Positions 43,747 to 52,154 of a stretch of 64,000 bases of DNA are shown one piece after another. The notes under the pieces are model-generated. The model was not told the origin of the DNA, did not search any database, and was given only the letters and a program-made list of their open reading frames with translations. The DNA lies in NCBI GenBank assembly GCA_020049615.1, contig JAIFKN010000003.1, forward strand, positions 1-64,000, in the 5' to 3' direction. Position numbers and translations under genes: made by a program. The stretch comes from a bacterium (GTDB taxonomy: Bacteria > Planctomycetota > UBA11346). Within the stretch, counting starts at the first letter, position 1; every line of letters starts with the position of its first letter.

Positions 43747-45162
43747 TCACTCCACGCGGAAGGGGAAGTTGGCGGTGCCGGCGCCGCCCTTGCCGTCGAG
43801 GACGGTGACGAACAGGCGGTACTCGCCCGGCTTCTGCGGCGCCGTGAAGCGGCACTCGGCGCCCGCTCCGGCAGTGATCAGTTCGGGGAAGGATGGCGGC
43901 TTCGCCTCGGCATCGCCACCGACCTTGATGTCGGTGCTCTCGGCGGCGAGATCCCAGACGAAGCGCAGCGGGTCCCCATCGGGATCGCTGACCGTCAGGG
44001 TGGCGGTTTGCGCGCTGCCCGGCTTCACCGTCTGCATGGCGCAGGCCGCGGCTAGGCGCTCGACCAGCGGGCAGCGGTTGGCCGGCCAGGATCCGGTCCA
44101 CGCCTTGCTCATCGCGTCGACCGAGGGCAGCTTCTCGCCGCTGGGCAGGAACATGCCGAACCAGGTGGCAGTGCGCTCCTGCTTGGCGCCCCAGACGAAG
44201 GCGAAGGTGCCGAGGCACAGCTCCTTGCCGTCGTTGAGCTCGGTGACCAGGCGGTGGGTGGCGTAGAAGGTGCGGGCCTTCTCCTGGCTGGTCGGCTCGA
44301 TCGGGGCGCCCCACGAGGTCTTGCCGACCTCCCACGGACCGGAGACGCCGAACTCGGTGACGGCGAAGGGTTTCTTCCAGCCGGCGCGCTTGAGCGCCTC
44401 CGGCGCGCCGGAGGCGGCGCCGTAGGAGTTGACGCCGAGCACGTCCAGGCTCGGGCAGTGCTTGAGGATCGGTGCGACCTTGGCCGGATTCCAGGCGATG
44501 ACGCTCATCACCGGATGCCGTGCGTCCTCGGCCTTGACCACCTTGGCCAGTTCCTCGAGCTCGCGGTAGACCGCCTCGCTGCCGGTGGCGGAGGTCACGC
44601 CCTCCATCTCGTTGCCGAGGCCCCACATCAGCACCGCCGGATGGTCCTTCCACTTCTTCACCGCCGCGCGCACGTCGTCGCGCTGCTTCTGCACCATGGC
44701 CGGATCGTCGTAGCGGAAGCCGTGGCGCTCGTGGCCGACCCACATGCCGGGTACGACCTTGAGGCCGAGTTCGTGCGCGCGGTCGATCAGACGCTTGCCG
44801 TCGACCTGCTTCTCCAGCTCCTGGATGCCCCAGGTGCGGAAGGCGTTGCCACCCGAGGCCTTGAGCAGATCGAGGTGGCTGCTGCCGCCGACGCCGTGGA
44901 TCGGGAAGGGTTTGCCGTCGACCTGCAGTATCCAGCCGCCGCCGTCGCGCGGGGCGATGGCGACGGTGGCCGGGCCCTCGCCGGCCGATGTCAGCCCGAT
45001 GCTGGCAAGCAGCGCCAGCACAACGGGCGCCGAGCAGCGGTGGCGGCATACAATCGGCGAAGCCGATGCCGCCACGATCCCGGCGGCCTGCCGACGGGAT
45101 CGAACTGCGACAAAGCCCGGGGGCAGGCCGTAGGGGCGAAGCCCCTGAGGCTTACTGCGCAT
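43747..45162 (-). CDS. GH2-type TIM-barrel glycosidase, secreted, with repeat-encoded N-terminal extension
   Basis: The 471-residue protein has a GH2-like TIM barrel. FRTWGIQELEK opens it, LMWGLGNEMEG near residue 182 carries the acid/base Glu, and FAVTEFGVSG near 270 the nucleophile. A C-terminal Ig-like module follows (about 380-470; ATLTVSDPDGDPLRFVWDL). A classic signal peptide (VVLALLASIGLTSAG) does not start until about residue 47. The preceding 45 residues are encoded by a dispersed repeat inserted after the ATG at 45162, which overlaps the upstream stop. A GTG at 45021 is an alternative start. It is cotranscribed with the TPR protein and the GH128-like enzyme. Confidence 0.8.
   Translation of the reverse strand: MRSKPQGLRPYGLPPGFVAVRSRRQAAGIVAASASPIVCRHRCSAPVVLALLASIGLTSAGEGPATVAIAPRDGGGWILQVDGKPFPIHGVGGSSHLDLLKASGGNAFRTWGIQELEKQVDGKRLIDRAHELGLKVVPGMWVGHERHGFRYDDPAMVQKQRDDVRAAVKKWKDHPAVLMWGLGNEMEGVTSATGSEAVYRELEELAKVVKAEDARHPVMSVIAWNPAKVAPILKHCPSLDVLGVNSYGAASGAPEALKRAGWKKPFAVTEFGVSGPWEVGKTSWGAPIEPTSQEKARTFYATHRLVTELNDGKELCLGTFAFVWGAKQERTATWFGMFLPSGEKLPSVDAMSKAWTGSWPANRCPLVERLAAACAMQTVKPGSAQTATLTVSDPDGDPLRFVWDLAAESTDIKVGGDAEAKPPSFPELITAGAGAECRFTAPQKPGEYRLFVTVLDGKGGAGTANFPFRVE
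45026..45150. repeat. Dispersed multi-hairpin repeat inside the GH2-like gene's leader
   Basis: This copy contains the GCCGAGCAGCGGTGGCGGCAT core, a pair CGGC(A/G)/GCCG around the loop at 45050-45060, and the terminal AGGGGCGAAGCCCCT hairpin at 45132-45146. It matches the copy at 51993-52149 in reverse orientation and the core at 5883-6004. It keeps the reading frame open in the leader of the GH2-like protein. Confidence 0.8.
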
Positions 45163-45637
45163 CGAGCTCGAGCTCCACCAGCTTCTGCTTCGCGGCGGTG
45201 GCGGGGCCCCAGAACCAGCCCTTGTTGTCCCAGCACTGGGCATCGGGCATGTGCTTGGCGAGCTTGAAGTAGGCCTCTTTCGCGCCCTTCTTGTCACCCT
45301 TCTGCAGCAGGACGTTGCCCTTGATGAACAGGCAGGTGCCGACGTCGTTGAGTGCCCAGCGCTTGGCCGTCGCCTCCTTGTCCTCGCCGGCCGGGCGGCC
45401 GCCGGCCTCGGTGAGCGCGACCTGCATCTTCAGCGCCTCGCCTTCATAGAGCTTGATGCATTGGTCCACATAGGCGATGGCCTCGTCGACGTTGCCCGTG
45501 CTGGCGTTCCAGGCCTTCGTGGTCAGGGTGGAGGAGGTGTTGTCGCCGAAGTCGGCGCCGGCCAGGGGGGTGGCGCAGCCGAGCGCCAGGATGGCGAGGA
45601 TGGCGGGGGCGATGGCGCGGAGGGGGGGGAGATGCAT
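45152..45637 (-). CDS. Small exported TPR-like protein (annotated elsewhere as beta-glucanase precursor type)
   Basis: The 161-residue protein has a signal sequence with a cysteine at the end of the hydrophobic core (AILALGCATPLAGA), so it could be a lipoprotein, although the lipobox is imperfect. The mature part contains FGDNTSSTLTTKAWNA, EAIAYVDQCIKLYEGEA and WALNDVGTCLFIKGNVLLQKGDKKGAKEAY. It ends with AQCWDNKGWFWGPA. These are the hallmarks of a TPR-like family usually found beside glycosidase and glucan-synthesis genes. It is first of three genes with the GH2-like and GH128-like enzymes. It may act as a partner in a beta-glucan system. Confidence 0.78.
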   Translation of the reverse strand: MHLPPLRAIAPAILAILALGCATPLAGADFGDNTSSTLTTKAWNASTGNVDEAIAYVDQCIKLYEGEALKMQVALTEAGGRPAGEDKEATAKRWALNDVGTCLFIKGNVLLQKGDKKGAKEAYFKLAKHMPDAQCWDNKGWFWGPATAAKQKLVELELDAQ

Positions 45638-45749
45638 GCGGTGTCCTTGGGTCGGGTGGTACAGGTTGAACGCCTGAGATGTCGCAGCGTGAGCGGGCCT
45701 TCCAGGGGTCGGACGTCGTCCGGATCCGTCCATCCTGGACGAATTGCCC

Positions 45750-47981
45750 TCAGCGGACCAGGCGCGACAGGCGCTGACGGGCCCACGACCGGGCGGCGAT
45801 GTCGAAGGGCGAGGCCAGCTCGAGGTAGGCCCGCCAGGCCTCGGCGGCGCCGTTGCCGGCGAGGTCGGCCCGGATGGCGGCGATCAGAGACGCCTCGCGC
45901 GCCGGATGTCCGGCCGAGCGGAACGGCTGGTCGAGGACCTCGGTCGCCCCAGCTGCCGACAGCAGGCCGCGCCAGCGGTGGTCGACACGCAGACCGCACA
46001 GCCGCTGCTGGGTCGCAGCCAGCCCCCGCCAGGCTGGCCGCGGATCCGTGCCATCGGCCTGCCAGGCGATCAGTGCTGGCAGCACGAAGGCGGCGAAATG
46101 GTGGCCGAAGCAGGGGTCGTAGGCGTGGCAGGTCCAGCGGCTCTCATAGGCCCAGGTCCAGCGTTCCGGCGATTGCAGGCGGTCGCCACCGGCGATGGCA
46201 CGGCAGGCTGCGAGTTCGATGCGGCAGCGCGCCTCGGCGGGCAGGACGGCGTCGGCCTCGTCGAGCCGGCCGAGCTGCAGGAGGGCGAGCCCGTGCGCCG
46301 TGGCCGGCAGGCCCGGGAGGTTCAGGGCCTCCGCGGCGCCACCGCGCTCGAGCAGGGCGAAGGCGATGCCTTCGACCTCCCGGGGATGGGCCAGCAGCGC
46401 TGCGGCCCCGCCCTCGGCCTGGGCCTGGGCATAGGCGCGATCGAACTCCGAGACGATGGCCGGGTCGCCGGCGACAGCGCCACCCTCGCGCGCCAGGCGG
46501 CCGCGCAGGAACGGCTCGCTCAGCGCCGCCAGGCCTTCGGCGTGGCGGGCGGTGTCGGAGAAGGCGGCATATTGCGCCCACTGGATGCCGGGGTAGCGGC
46601 GATGCACCTCGTCGTAGCGGCCGAGGGCGAGCAGGGCGTTGATGCTCGGCAATGCCGGCTCGGGGACCTGGGCGAGGACCTCCTCGTGCCGGCCGAGCTG
46701 GTTGAGCCGATCGGCGCAGCGTACCAGCAGTTCGTCCACCCGCCCGGCAGAGAGGTCCGACGACCAGCGGCGGATCCGCGTCACCAGCGCCAGCGCCTGC
46801 GCTGCATCCATGTCCGGCTGGCGATCGAACAGCGCCTCGCCGGCGATGGTCAAGGCGAGGCGGCTGAGCGTGGGATCGGGACGGGCCTGCGCCAGATCGG
46901 CCATGAGCGCGTCGAGCGCCTCGGCCTCGGCGGTGGCGGCGGCGGCATCGCGCAGGAGCTCGAATCGCGCCAGCGCTGCCAGGCGCTGGTCGGTGCTGGC
47001 ACGCAGTCCGGCCAGCATGGTCCGCCCCTCGGCCGCGAAGCCGGTGCGCAGCAGGGCGCCGGCCAGGCGCAGGCGCGCGGTCGGCACCAGCGGATCGTCG
47101 GGCCACGAACGGATGAAGCCGCGGTAGGCGGCGGCGGCGCGGGCGTGGGCGCCGGCGCTGGCCAGGGCGTCGGCGGCGGCGAGCGGTCCGGGAAGCCGCG
47201 GCTGCGGCAGCACCTCGATGCGCAGGTCGTCGATGCGCAGGGTGTTCCAGTTGACCTCGAAGCCGAGGCCGCCGGACTCCGAGCCGGGCAGCGGGTCGGG
47301 GTCGCGGCAGCTCAAGAGCTGGAACCCGTCGATGGCGAAGCGCAGTTCGCCCTGGTCCAGGGACAGGGCGAAGGCGTAGGTGCGGCCGAGGCCCAGCGGC
47401 TCGGCCAGGGTGCAGGCGTCGAGGATGGTGTCGCCCCGCCCGACCGCCACGTAGTCCGGTCGGCCCCACCCGCCCACGTGCACGGTATAGCCGTCGAGGC
47501 GGTTGGGGGCGCCGACGAAGCAGTTGAGGTTGAGCGGGCTGACCAGCGGCGTCAGCCGCCACGTGGCGCGCAGCGCGCCGGCGGGCAGGTCGGTGCGGGC
47601 GAGGTTGGCCACCGCACCGCGGCGGTCCTCGCCGACCAGGGCCCCGCCCTCGACCCGCCAGGCGCCCTGCCCGTCCGGCACCGGCCGCACCTCGCGGTAG
47701 CCGGGGATCTGCGCCTGGCTCCAGCCGGCGCCCAGCGCAGCGGGATTCTCGAAGTGCTCGTCCACCACCACCTGCCAGGCCGGTCCAGGCGGGGGTGGCG
47801 GCGGCGTGCGCATGGCGACGACGGTCAGCGCGGCCAGGCCGCTGGCGAGGAGCAGTCCGAGCACCAACCACGGGGCGCGCGAGGGCCGCGGCGGCTGGGG
47901 ATCTGCTGCGGACGACGCGGGCATGCCCGTATCCTGCGGCCGGGACGCGGCCATCGCAAGCCCTGCGCCATCGTCAGGCAT
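45750..47981 (-). CDS. Membrane-anchored LamG-like and TPR-like protein of the pseudopilin operon
   Basis: The 743-residue protein has a cytoplasmic N-terminus rich in proline and serine. One membrane helix (WLVLGLLLASGLAALTVVAM) lies at about 38-57. A concanavalin/LamG-like domain follows (about 70-265; ALRATWRLTPLVSPLNLNCFVGAP, LRIDDLRIEV), then TPR-like repeats to the C-terminus. It is paralogous to the outer half of the kinase encoded at 32470-35532. Shared elements include RLNQLGRHEEVL and AWRAYLELASP. It is the last gene of the pseudopilin operon, 2 bp after the GspK-like gene. Its job may be a scaffold or receptor for the pseudopilus, which is inference. Confidence 0.75.
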   Translation of the reverse strand: MPDDGAGLAMAASRPQDTGMPASSAADPQPPRPSRAPWLVLGLLLASGLAALTVVAMRTPPPPPPGPAWQVVVDEHFENPAALGAGWSQAQIPGYREVRPVPDGQGAWRVEGGALVGEDRRGAVANLARTDLPAGALRATWRLTPLVSPLNLNCFVGAPNRLDGYTVHVGGWGRPDYVAVGRGDTILDACTLAEPLGLGRTYAFALSLDQGELRFAIDGFQLLSCRDPDPLPGSESGGLGFEVNWNTLRIDDLRIEVLPQPRLPGPLAAADALASAGAHARAAAAYRGFIRSWPDDPLVPTARLRLAGALLRTGFAAEGRTMLAGLRASTDQRLAALARFELLRDAAAATAEAEALDALMADLAQARPDPTLSRLALTIAGEALFDRQPDMDAAQALALVTRIRRWSSDLSAGRVDELLVRCADRLNQLGRHEEVLAQVPEPALPSINALLALGRYDEVHRRYPGIQWAQYAAFSDTARHAEGLAALSEPFLRGRLAREGGAVAGDPAIVSEFDRAYAQAQAEGGAAALLAHPREVEGIAFALLERGGAAEALNLPGLPATAHGLALLQLGRLDEADAVLPAEARCRIELAACRAIAGGDRLQSPERWTWAYESRWTCHAYDPCFGHHFAAFVLPALIAWQADGTDPRPAWRGLAATQQRLCGLRVDHRWRGLLSAAGATEVLDQPFRSAGHPAREASLIAAIRADLAGNGAAEAWRAYLELASPFDIAARSWARQRLSRLVR

Positions 47982-47983
47982 GG

Positions 47984-50965
47984 TCAGTTCCCCGTCGCGG
48001 CCAGGCCCTGGCCCATGTTGTAGTACCAGCGGCGATGGATGACGTGCGCGTCCTGGGACAGCGAGGCCGCGCCGGCCCCGCGCGGATCGATGGCATACAC
48101 GGTCTGTAGCGTGGCCTGCGACACCGGACGCTTGGCGGCGTTGTCCCACACCTCGCCGCGCACCCACACCTCCCAGAAGCGGCTGCGACCCATCCGCAGG
48201 TTGCCGGCGATGCTGAATGGCGTGGACACGGCCGTGCCCGGTGCGGCGTCCTGCTCGACATGGCAGTCGAAGCGCGGATTCCCGGCGGTGTAGGTGGGAT
48301 TGGCCGGGAAGCCGCTGCACGCCACCCGGCCGTCGCCGTTGACATCGAGCGGCAGGAAACCGGTGTAATCCGGGTTGCTGCCCAGCAGCGAGAGGCGGAA
48401 GTCGTTGAGCATGCGCTCCATCACCTGGGTGAGGATGACGCTGTCCACCGCCACCGCCGCCCCGCCCTCGACCAGCACCACGTTGCGGGTGAACGTGGCA
48501 TCGGCGGCGAGGGAGGCGAGGTTGCGCGCCGGGGTGAAGGCGACCGGGGCGAAGCGCCGGTCGTTGCCGGTGGGCGGGTTCTGGTTGGCGTCGTGCGCGC
48601 CGCAGTAGCCGGATACCGGCGCAGCGGACGGCGCATCGATGTCGATGCCCAGGCAGCGCAGGAACAGCGCATCGAGGTCGCGCAGGGTGGTAGGCCGGGT
48701 CGCCAAGGCCCCGCTGTGGGCCAGATCGCCAGCCGTCGGCGTGTAGCCATGCACCGGCAGGCGGCAGTTGGCCGCCTTGGCCATGCACACCGCGTTGCTG
48801 AAGGCGTAGACCAGGTCGCGCCAGAAGCTGTCGCGATGCGGTTGCACGCCGGCAGCGCGGTAGTCCTTGCCCAGCCGGTCCCAGCGCGGGTAGTACATCT
48901 CCTGGCGCACCGGGTTGGAGTGCGGAACGTCGTAGTTGCCGTCGGGATTCGGGTCGCTGGCGGTATCCTTCAGCGACCAGCCGTCGTCGTTGGGCAGGTC
49001 GGTGAGGAACGGGTTGGTGGCGAACCAGTCGTTGTCCATCGGCAGCCACTGCGTCGAGGCCACGCTGCACTTGTCGCTGTCCTCGCCGAAGGTTGGCGCG
49101 GCGAAGTATGGGTCGACCAGCAGGAACTGGTCCGAGACCTCGATTTCGTGGCCGAGGTCGTCGTGCCAGGTGGGTTGCGCCCCGGCGTTGGTGTTGCCGA
49201 GGGTGCTGGCGACATTCCAGCCCACCGGCCCGGGATAGCGGCGGGTGGGATGGATGAAGCCCTCCTCGCCGGGCCGATGCGACAGCACGTGGTAGTCCGG
49301 GTACACCGCCGGAGAGGTGCGGGCCGGGGCGCGGTAGGGATGGCCGGCGCTGGCGAAGGCCGGGCTGTGCGTCTCCACCCACAGGTCGCGGGTGCGGAAC
49401 AGGCCCCAGTAGGTCTGCGAATTGCTGCCGGCCGGCATGAAATCCCACGGATTCCACGGAGCCGGACTTGGCATCGCCGGCTTGGCGAGGTATTCGACCT
49501 GCAGGGCGCCGCTCGGCAGCGTGCCGAGGACGAGGCCGCGCAGGACGTTGATCGGCGCGGTCAGCGGGTTGACCGTCCACGGCACGCCGACGCCGCCGTG
49601 GCGGCCCCACGGCGTCATCTGCAGCATCGACTCCTCGTAGATGAAGTCGTTGCGGTTCTCGCCTCCGGCCATGGCCAGGCAGGCGTTGTAGGCCGAGAAC
49701 TGCGGCCCGGTCAGCACCTGGCGCCAGGTGGCGGTGCGCGGTAAGTTGTCGAGTTGCTGACCGCCGGCGGCGGTGGCGATGGCGCCGTCGGCTGTGGTGT
49801 TGGCGAACAGCGGCAGCCACGGACCACGGTTGGTCCCGGGCGCATAGCGGTAGCGCTCGTCGATCCAGGCATCGGAGGAGCCGGCGAGGAACCACCAGGA
49901 CTCGTCGCCGGCGTAGGTGCCGCGGTACATCAGCGGGAAGGTGCGCGGCCAGGGATCGGCGGCGGATCGGCGGTGGTAGTTGGCGGCGCTGCCGCGGCCG
50001 AGCAGGACGTGCGCTGCGCGCACCCCGGCGCTGTGGCGGCTGGCCGCGGGATGCGTGCCGTCGGGGTTGGTGGACAGCGCCATCAGGGTCACCACGTTGG
50101 GCATGGCGTGCCAGGCCCGCAGCAGGCCAGCCGGCGCCGCCGCGGCGCTGCGCGGATCGGGATCGCCGCCGACCACGCTTGCGTCCAGGGACGGATCGGG
50201 GTTGAGCAGCAGGCAGCCCTCGAGGTCGCGCACGCCCACCGCATAGCGCAGGCGGTAGCGGGCGGTGGCGCGCAGGGCGGCCGCCTCAGCGGAGTTCGCA
50301 TAGGGCAGGCGCCGCCACTGGCGGTCGTACATGATCGGGGCGCAGCGCGCCGGCGGCGTCAGGGTGGCGGCATCGTTGGCGTTGCCGTTCTGGTCGTCCA
50401 TCAGTTCGCCATCGCCGTCCGAGAAGCGCACCGGCGCGAGGGTGGCGTCGCGCCCGGCCGGGATGGCTGCCGGATCGTCGGCGCTGGCCACCTCCACCTC
50501 GTACCAGCGCGCCCGGCCGTCCCAGTTCGTCGCCGCCGGGTTGAGGACATCGACCGAGGCCCAGTTGTAGCCGCCACGACCGGTGTTGAAATTGAAGCTC
50601 AGCGCGCAGTTGGCGATCAGGTCCTCGGTGGCGGCGTCGTTGACGTTGATCAGCCGGCTGTCCGAGATGCGGCGGTCGAGGTGGTTGCGGTTGCGCACCC
50701 AGGGACGCTCGATCGGCCGGAAGGCAGCCATCGCCGGCCCGTCGAGGCGGGTGGCCGGTTCCCCGGCATCGGCATGCTGGCGCAGGATGCGCTCGAGGGC
50801 GTGCTGCGCCCCGCTGAGCGCGGCCTGCCGCGCGAGCTGCTGCTGGGTGGCGGCCGATCCGGCATCGCGCTGCAGCTGGGCGACGCGGACGAAGCCGAAG
50901 ACCACGGTCAGCAGCAGGGCCGAGACCGAGATGGCGAAGATCAGGACGGTGCCGCGCTGATTCAT
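47984..50965 (-). CDS. Giant GspK/PilX-like minor pseudopilin
   Basis: The 993-residue protein starts MNQRGTVLIFAISVSALLLTVVFGFV, a GspK-type N-terminal helix that lacks the usual Glu5. Helix residues continue to about 55. A huge extracellular domain follows, with no repeats or known enzyme motifs that I recognise. It includes Pro/Trp-rich loops (YFAAPTFGEDSDKC, DVNGDGRVACSGFP) and a calcium-loop-like DVNGDG near residue 880. GspK proteins are usually around 300 residues, so this is about three times normal. It lies 7 bp downstream of the GspJ-like gene. It would cap a pseudopilus tip and may carry the effector or binding function. Confidence 0.75.
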   Translation of the reverse strand: MNQRGTVLIFAISVSALLLTVVFGFVRVAQLQRDAGSAATQQQLARQAALSGAQHALERILRQHADAGEPATRLDGPAMAAFRPIERPWVRNRNHLDRRISDSRLINVNDAATEDLIANCALSFNFNTGRGGYNWASVDVLNPAATNWDGRARWYEVEVASADDPAAIPAGRDATLAPVRFSDGDGELMDDQNGNANDAATLTPPARCAPIMYDRQWRRLPYANSAEAAALRATARYRLRYAVGVRDLEGCLLLNPDPSLDASVVGGDPDPRSAAAAPAGLLRAWHAMPNVVTLMALSTNPDGTHPAASRHSAGVRAAHVLLGRGSAANYHRRSAADPWPRTFPLMYRGTYAGDESWWFLAGSSDAWIDERYRYAPGTNRGPWLPLFANTTADGAIATAAGGQQLDNLPRTATWRQVLTGPQFSAYNACLAMAGGENRNDFIYEESMLQMTPWGRHGGVGVPWTVNPLTAPINVLRGLVLGTLPSGALQVEYLAKPAMPSPAPWNPWDFMPAGSNSQTYWGLFRTRDLWVETHSPAFASAGHPYRAPARTSPAVYPDYHVLSHRPGEEGFIHPTRRYPGPVGWNVASTLGNTNAGAQPTWHDDLGHEIEVSDQFLLVDPYFAAPTFGEDSDKCSVASTQWLPMDNDWFATNPFLTDLPNDDGWSLKDTASDPNPDGNYDVPHSNPVRQEMYYPRWDRLGKDYRAAGVQPHRDSFWRDLVYAFSNAVCMAKAANCRLPVHGYTPTAGDLAHSGALATRPTTLRDLDALFLRCLGIDIDAPSAAPVSGYCGAHDANQNPPTGNDRRFAPVAFTPARNLASLAADATFTRNVVLVEGGAAVAVDSVILTQVMERMLNDFRLSLLGSNPDYTGFLPLDVNGDGRVACSGFPANPTYTAGNPRFDCHVEQDAAPGTAVSTPFSIAGNLRMGRSRFWEVWVRGEVWDNAAKRPVSQATLQTVYAIDPRGAGAASLSQDAHVIHRRWYYNMGQGLAATGN

Positions 50966-50972
50966 GATCACC

Positions 50973-52154
50973 TCAGGGACCGCTCGGAGGCCCGGCCTGG
51001 CCGGGGAGGAGGAAGGAGAAGATGAAGACCTGCTGGATGCGCGTCTCATCGCTGTCCGGCACCGCCGGATCGACAGGGCGCAGGCGCTCCTCCAGGATCA
51101 GGCGCAGGCGCACCAGGCGCGGGCGCTGCCCGATCGGCCCGTCCAGGGCCTCGGTGGCGGTGCCGCTGCGGCGGCCATGCCCGGCCGCCAGATCGGCGTC
51201 GAGCCAGACCCCGGGCCAGTTGCGGAACTGGGCGGTGCCGGCGGCGAAGCGCTGCGCCGCCGCCCGCCCGTCCACCGGCACGACCTCGAGGCGCAGGTCG
51301 GTGACGCCGTCGGCGATCGGCACGCGACGGGCCAGCAGGTCGCCCCAGTCGCCGAGGTCGGGGTTGGCTCCGGCCAGGCTGCGGTAGGGCGTGTCGGGAT
51401 AGGACGGCGTACCGCTGACGTCTGGGAAGAGCTGGTTGGCATCGAGCGCCCGCGTCGCCTCCGCCCAGGTGGCGGCGGCGGTGCCGGGGGCGCTCTCCAG
51501 CGCCCGGCGCGGCTGCGGCAGGTTGAGGAAGCGGGCGTTGCCGACGTTGAAGTCGATCGCCGGCTTGGCCGGATTGCGCAGCGGCGTGTCGTACTGGCTG
51601 AAGCTGCGCACCGCCGAGGATTCGGCGGCGTACAGACGCCCCTCCGCGCCGACCCAGTCGAGCAGCTGCCAGCGCACATCGCTGGTGTCGAGGGACATCG
51701 AACTTCCCCCCCAATCCCAGTCCCAGTTGTCCTGCTTGCTGGTCATCGCCAGCAGGCGCAGGCGCGGCGTGCCGGCGGTCATGTCCGCCACCAGCGGACC
51801 GCTGCCCAGCAGCGAGCCGAAGAGGGCGTCGAGGCGAGTGTGCAGGGCCTCGGCGCGCTGGTGCAGGGCGATGCGCAGCTGCGAACGCTTGACCATGGTG
51901 CGGATCTGCATCAGCGCCGCCGTGCACAGTCCGGCCAGCACCATGGCGATGGCCAGGGCCGACAGCACCTCGACCAGCGTGAAGCCCTCCAGCCCAGGGG
52001 CTGCGCCCCTACGGCCCTGTGGGCCTACCCCCGGCCTTGGTCGCGGCTCGGTTGCGTCGGCAAGCCTCCGCAACCGTGGCGGCATCGGCTGGGCCGATGG
52101 TATGCCGCCACCGCCGCTCGGCGGCCGCCCCATCTGGCGATGGGGCCGCCTCAT
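50973..52154 (-). CDS. GspJ-like pseudopilin with a long repeat-encoded leader
   Basis: The 393-residue protein has the prepilin cleavage signature GLEG-FTLVEVLSALAIAMVLAG at about 54-75 with Glu5. The start ATG at 52154 overlaps the stop of the upstream gene (ATGA) and so is probably ancestral. The 57-residue leader is unusually long because a dispersed repeat (51993-52149) lies between the ATG and the cleavage site. Normal leaders of this type have fewer than about 10-25 residues. The mature part is GspJ-like, with a large beta domain (DVRWQLLDWVGAEG, VSGTPSYPDTPYRSLAG). It should assemble in the minor pseudopilin tip. Confidence 0.8.
   Translation of the reverse strand: MRRPHRQMGRPPSGGGGIPSAQPMPPRLRRLADATEPRPRPGVGPQGRRGAAPGLEGFTLVEVLSALAIAMVLAGLCTAALMQIRTMVKRSQLRIALHQRAEALHTRLDALFGSLLGSGPLVADMTAGTPRLRLLAMTSKQDNWDWDWGGSSMSLDTSDVRWQLLDWVGAEGRLYAAESSAVRSFSQYDTPLRNPAKPAIDFNVGNARFLNLPQPRRALESAPGTAAATWAEATRALDANQLFPDVSGTPSYPDTPYRSLAGANPDLGDWGDLLARRVPIADGVTDLRLEVVPVDGRAAAQRFAAGTAQFRNWPGVWLDADLAAGHGRRSGTATEALDGPIGQRPRLVRLRLILEERLRPVDPAVPDSDETRIQQVFIFSFLLPGQAGPPSGP
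51993..52149. repeat. Dispersed multi-hairpin repeat in the GspJ-like leader
   Basis: This copy carries the AGGGGCTGCGCCCCT hairpin at 51996-52010 and the CCGCCACCGCCGCTCGGC core at about 52107-52125. It ends with GGCCGCCCCATCTGGCGATGGGGCC-type pairing near 52120-52147. It belongs to the same family as 45026-45150 and 5883-6004. Insertion is directly after the ATGAGG start region and is in frame. Confidence 0.85.

Noticed and set aside
42503..45049. Single long fused protein covering two glycosidases
   Set aside because: It is the GH128-like frame read out of frame through the GH2-like gene; each gene has its own signal peptide and stop.
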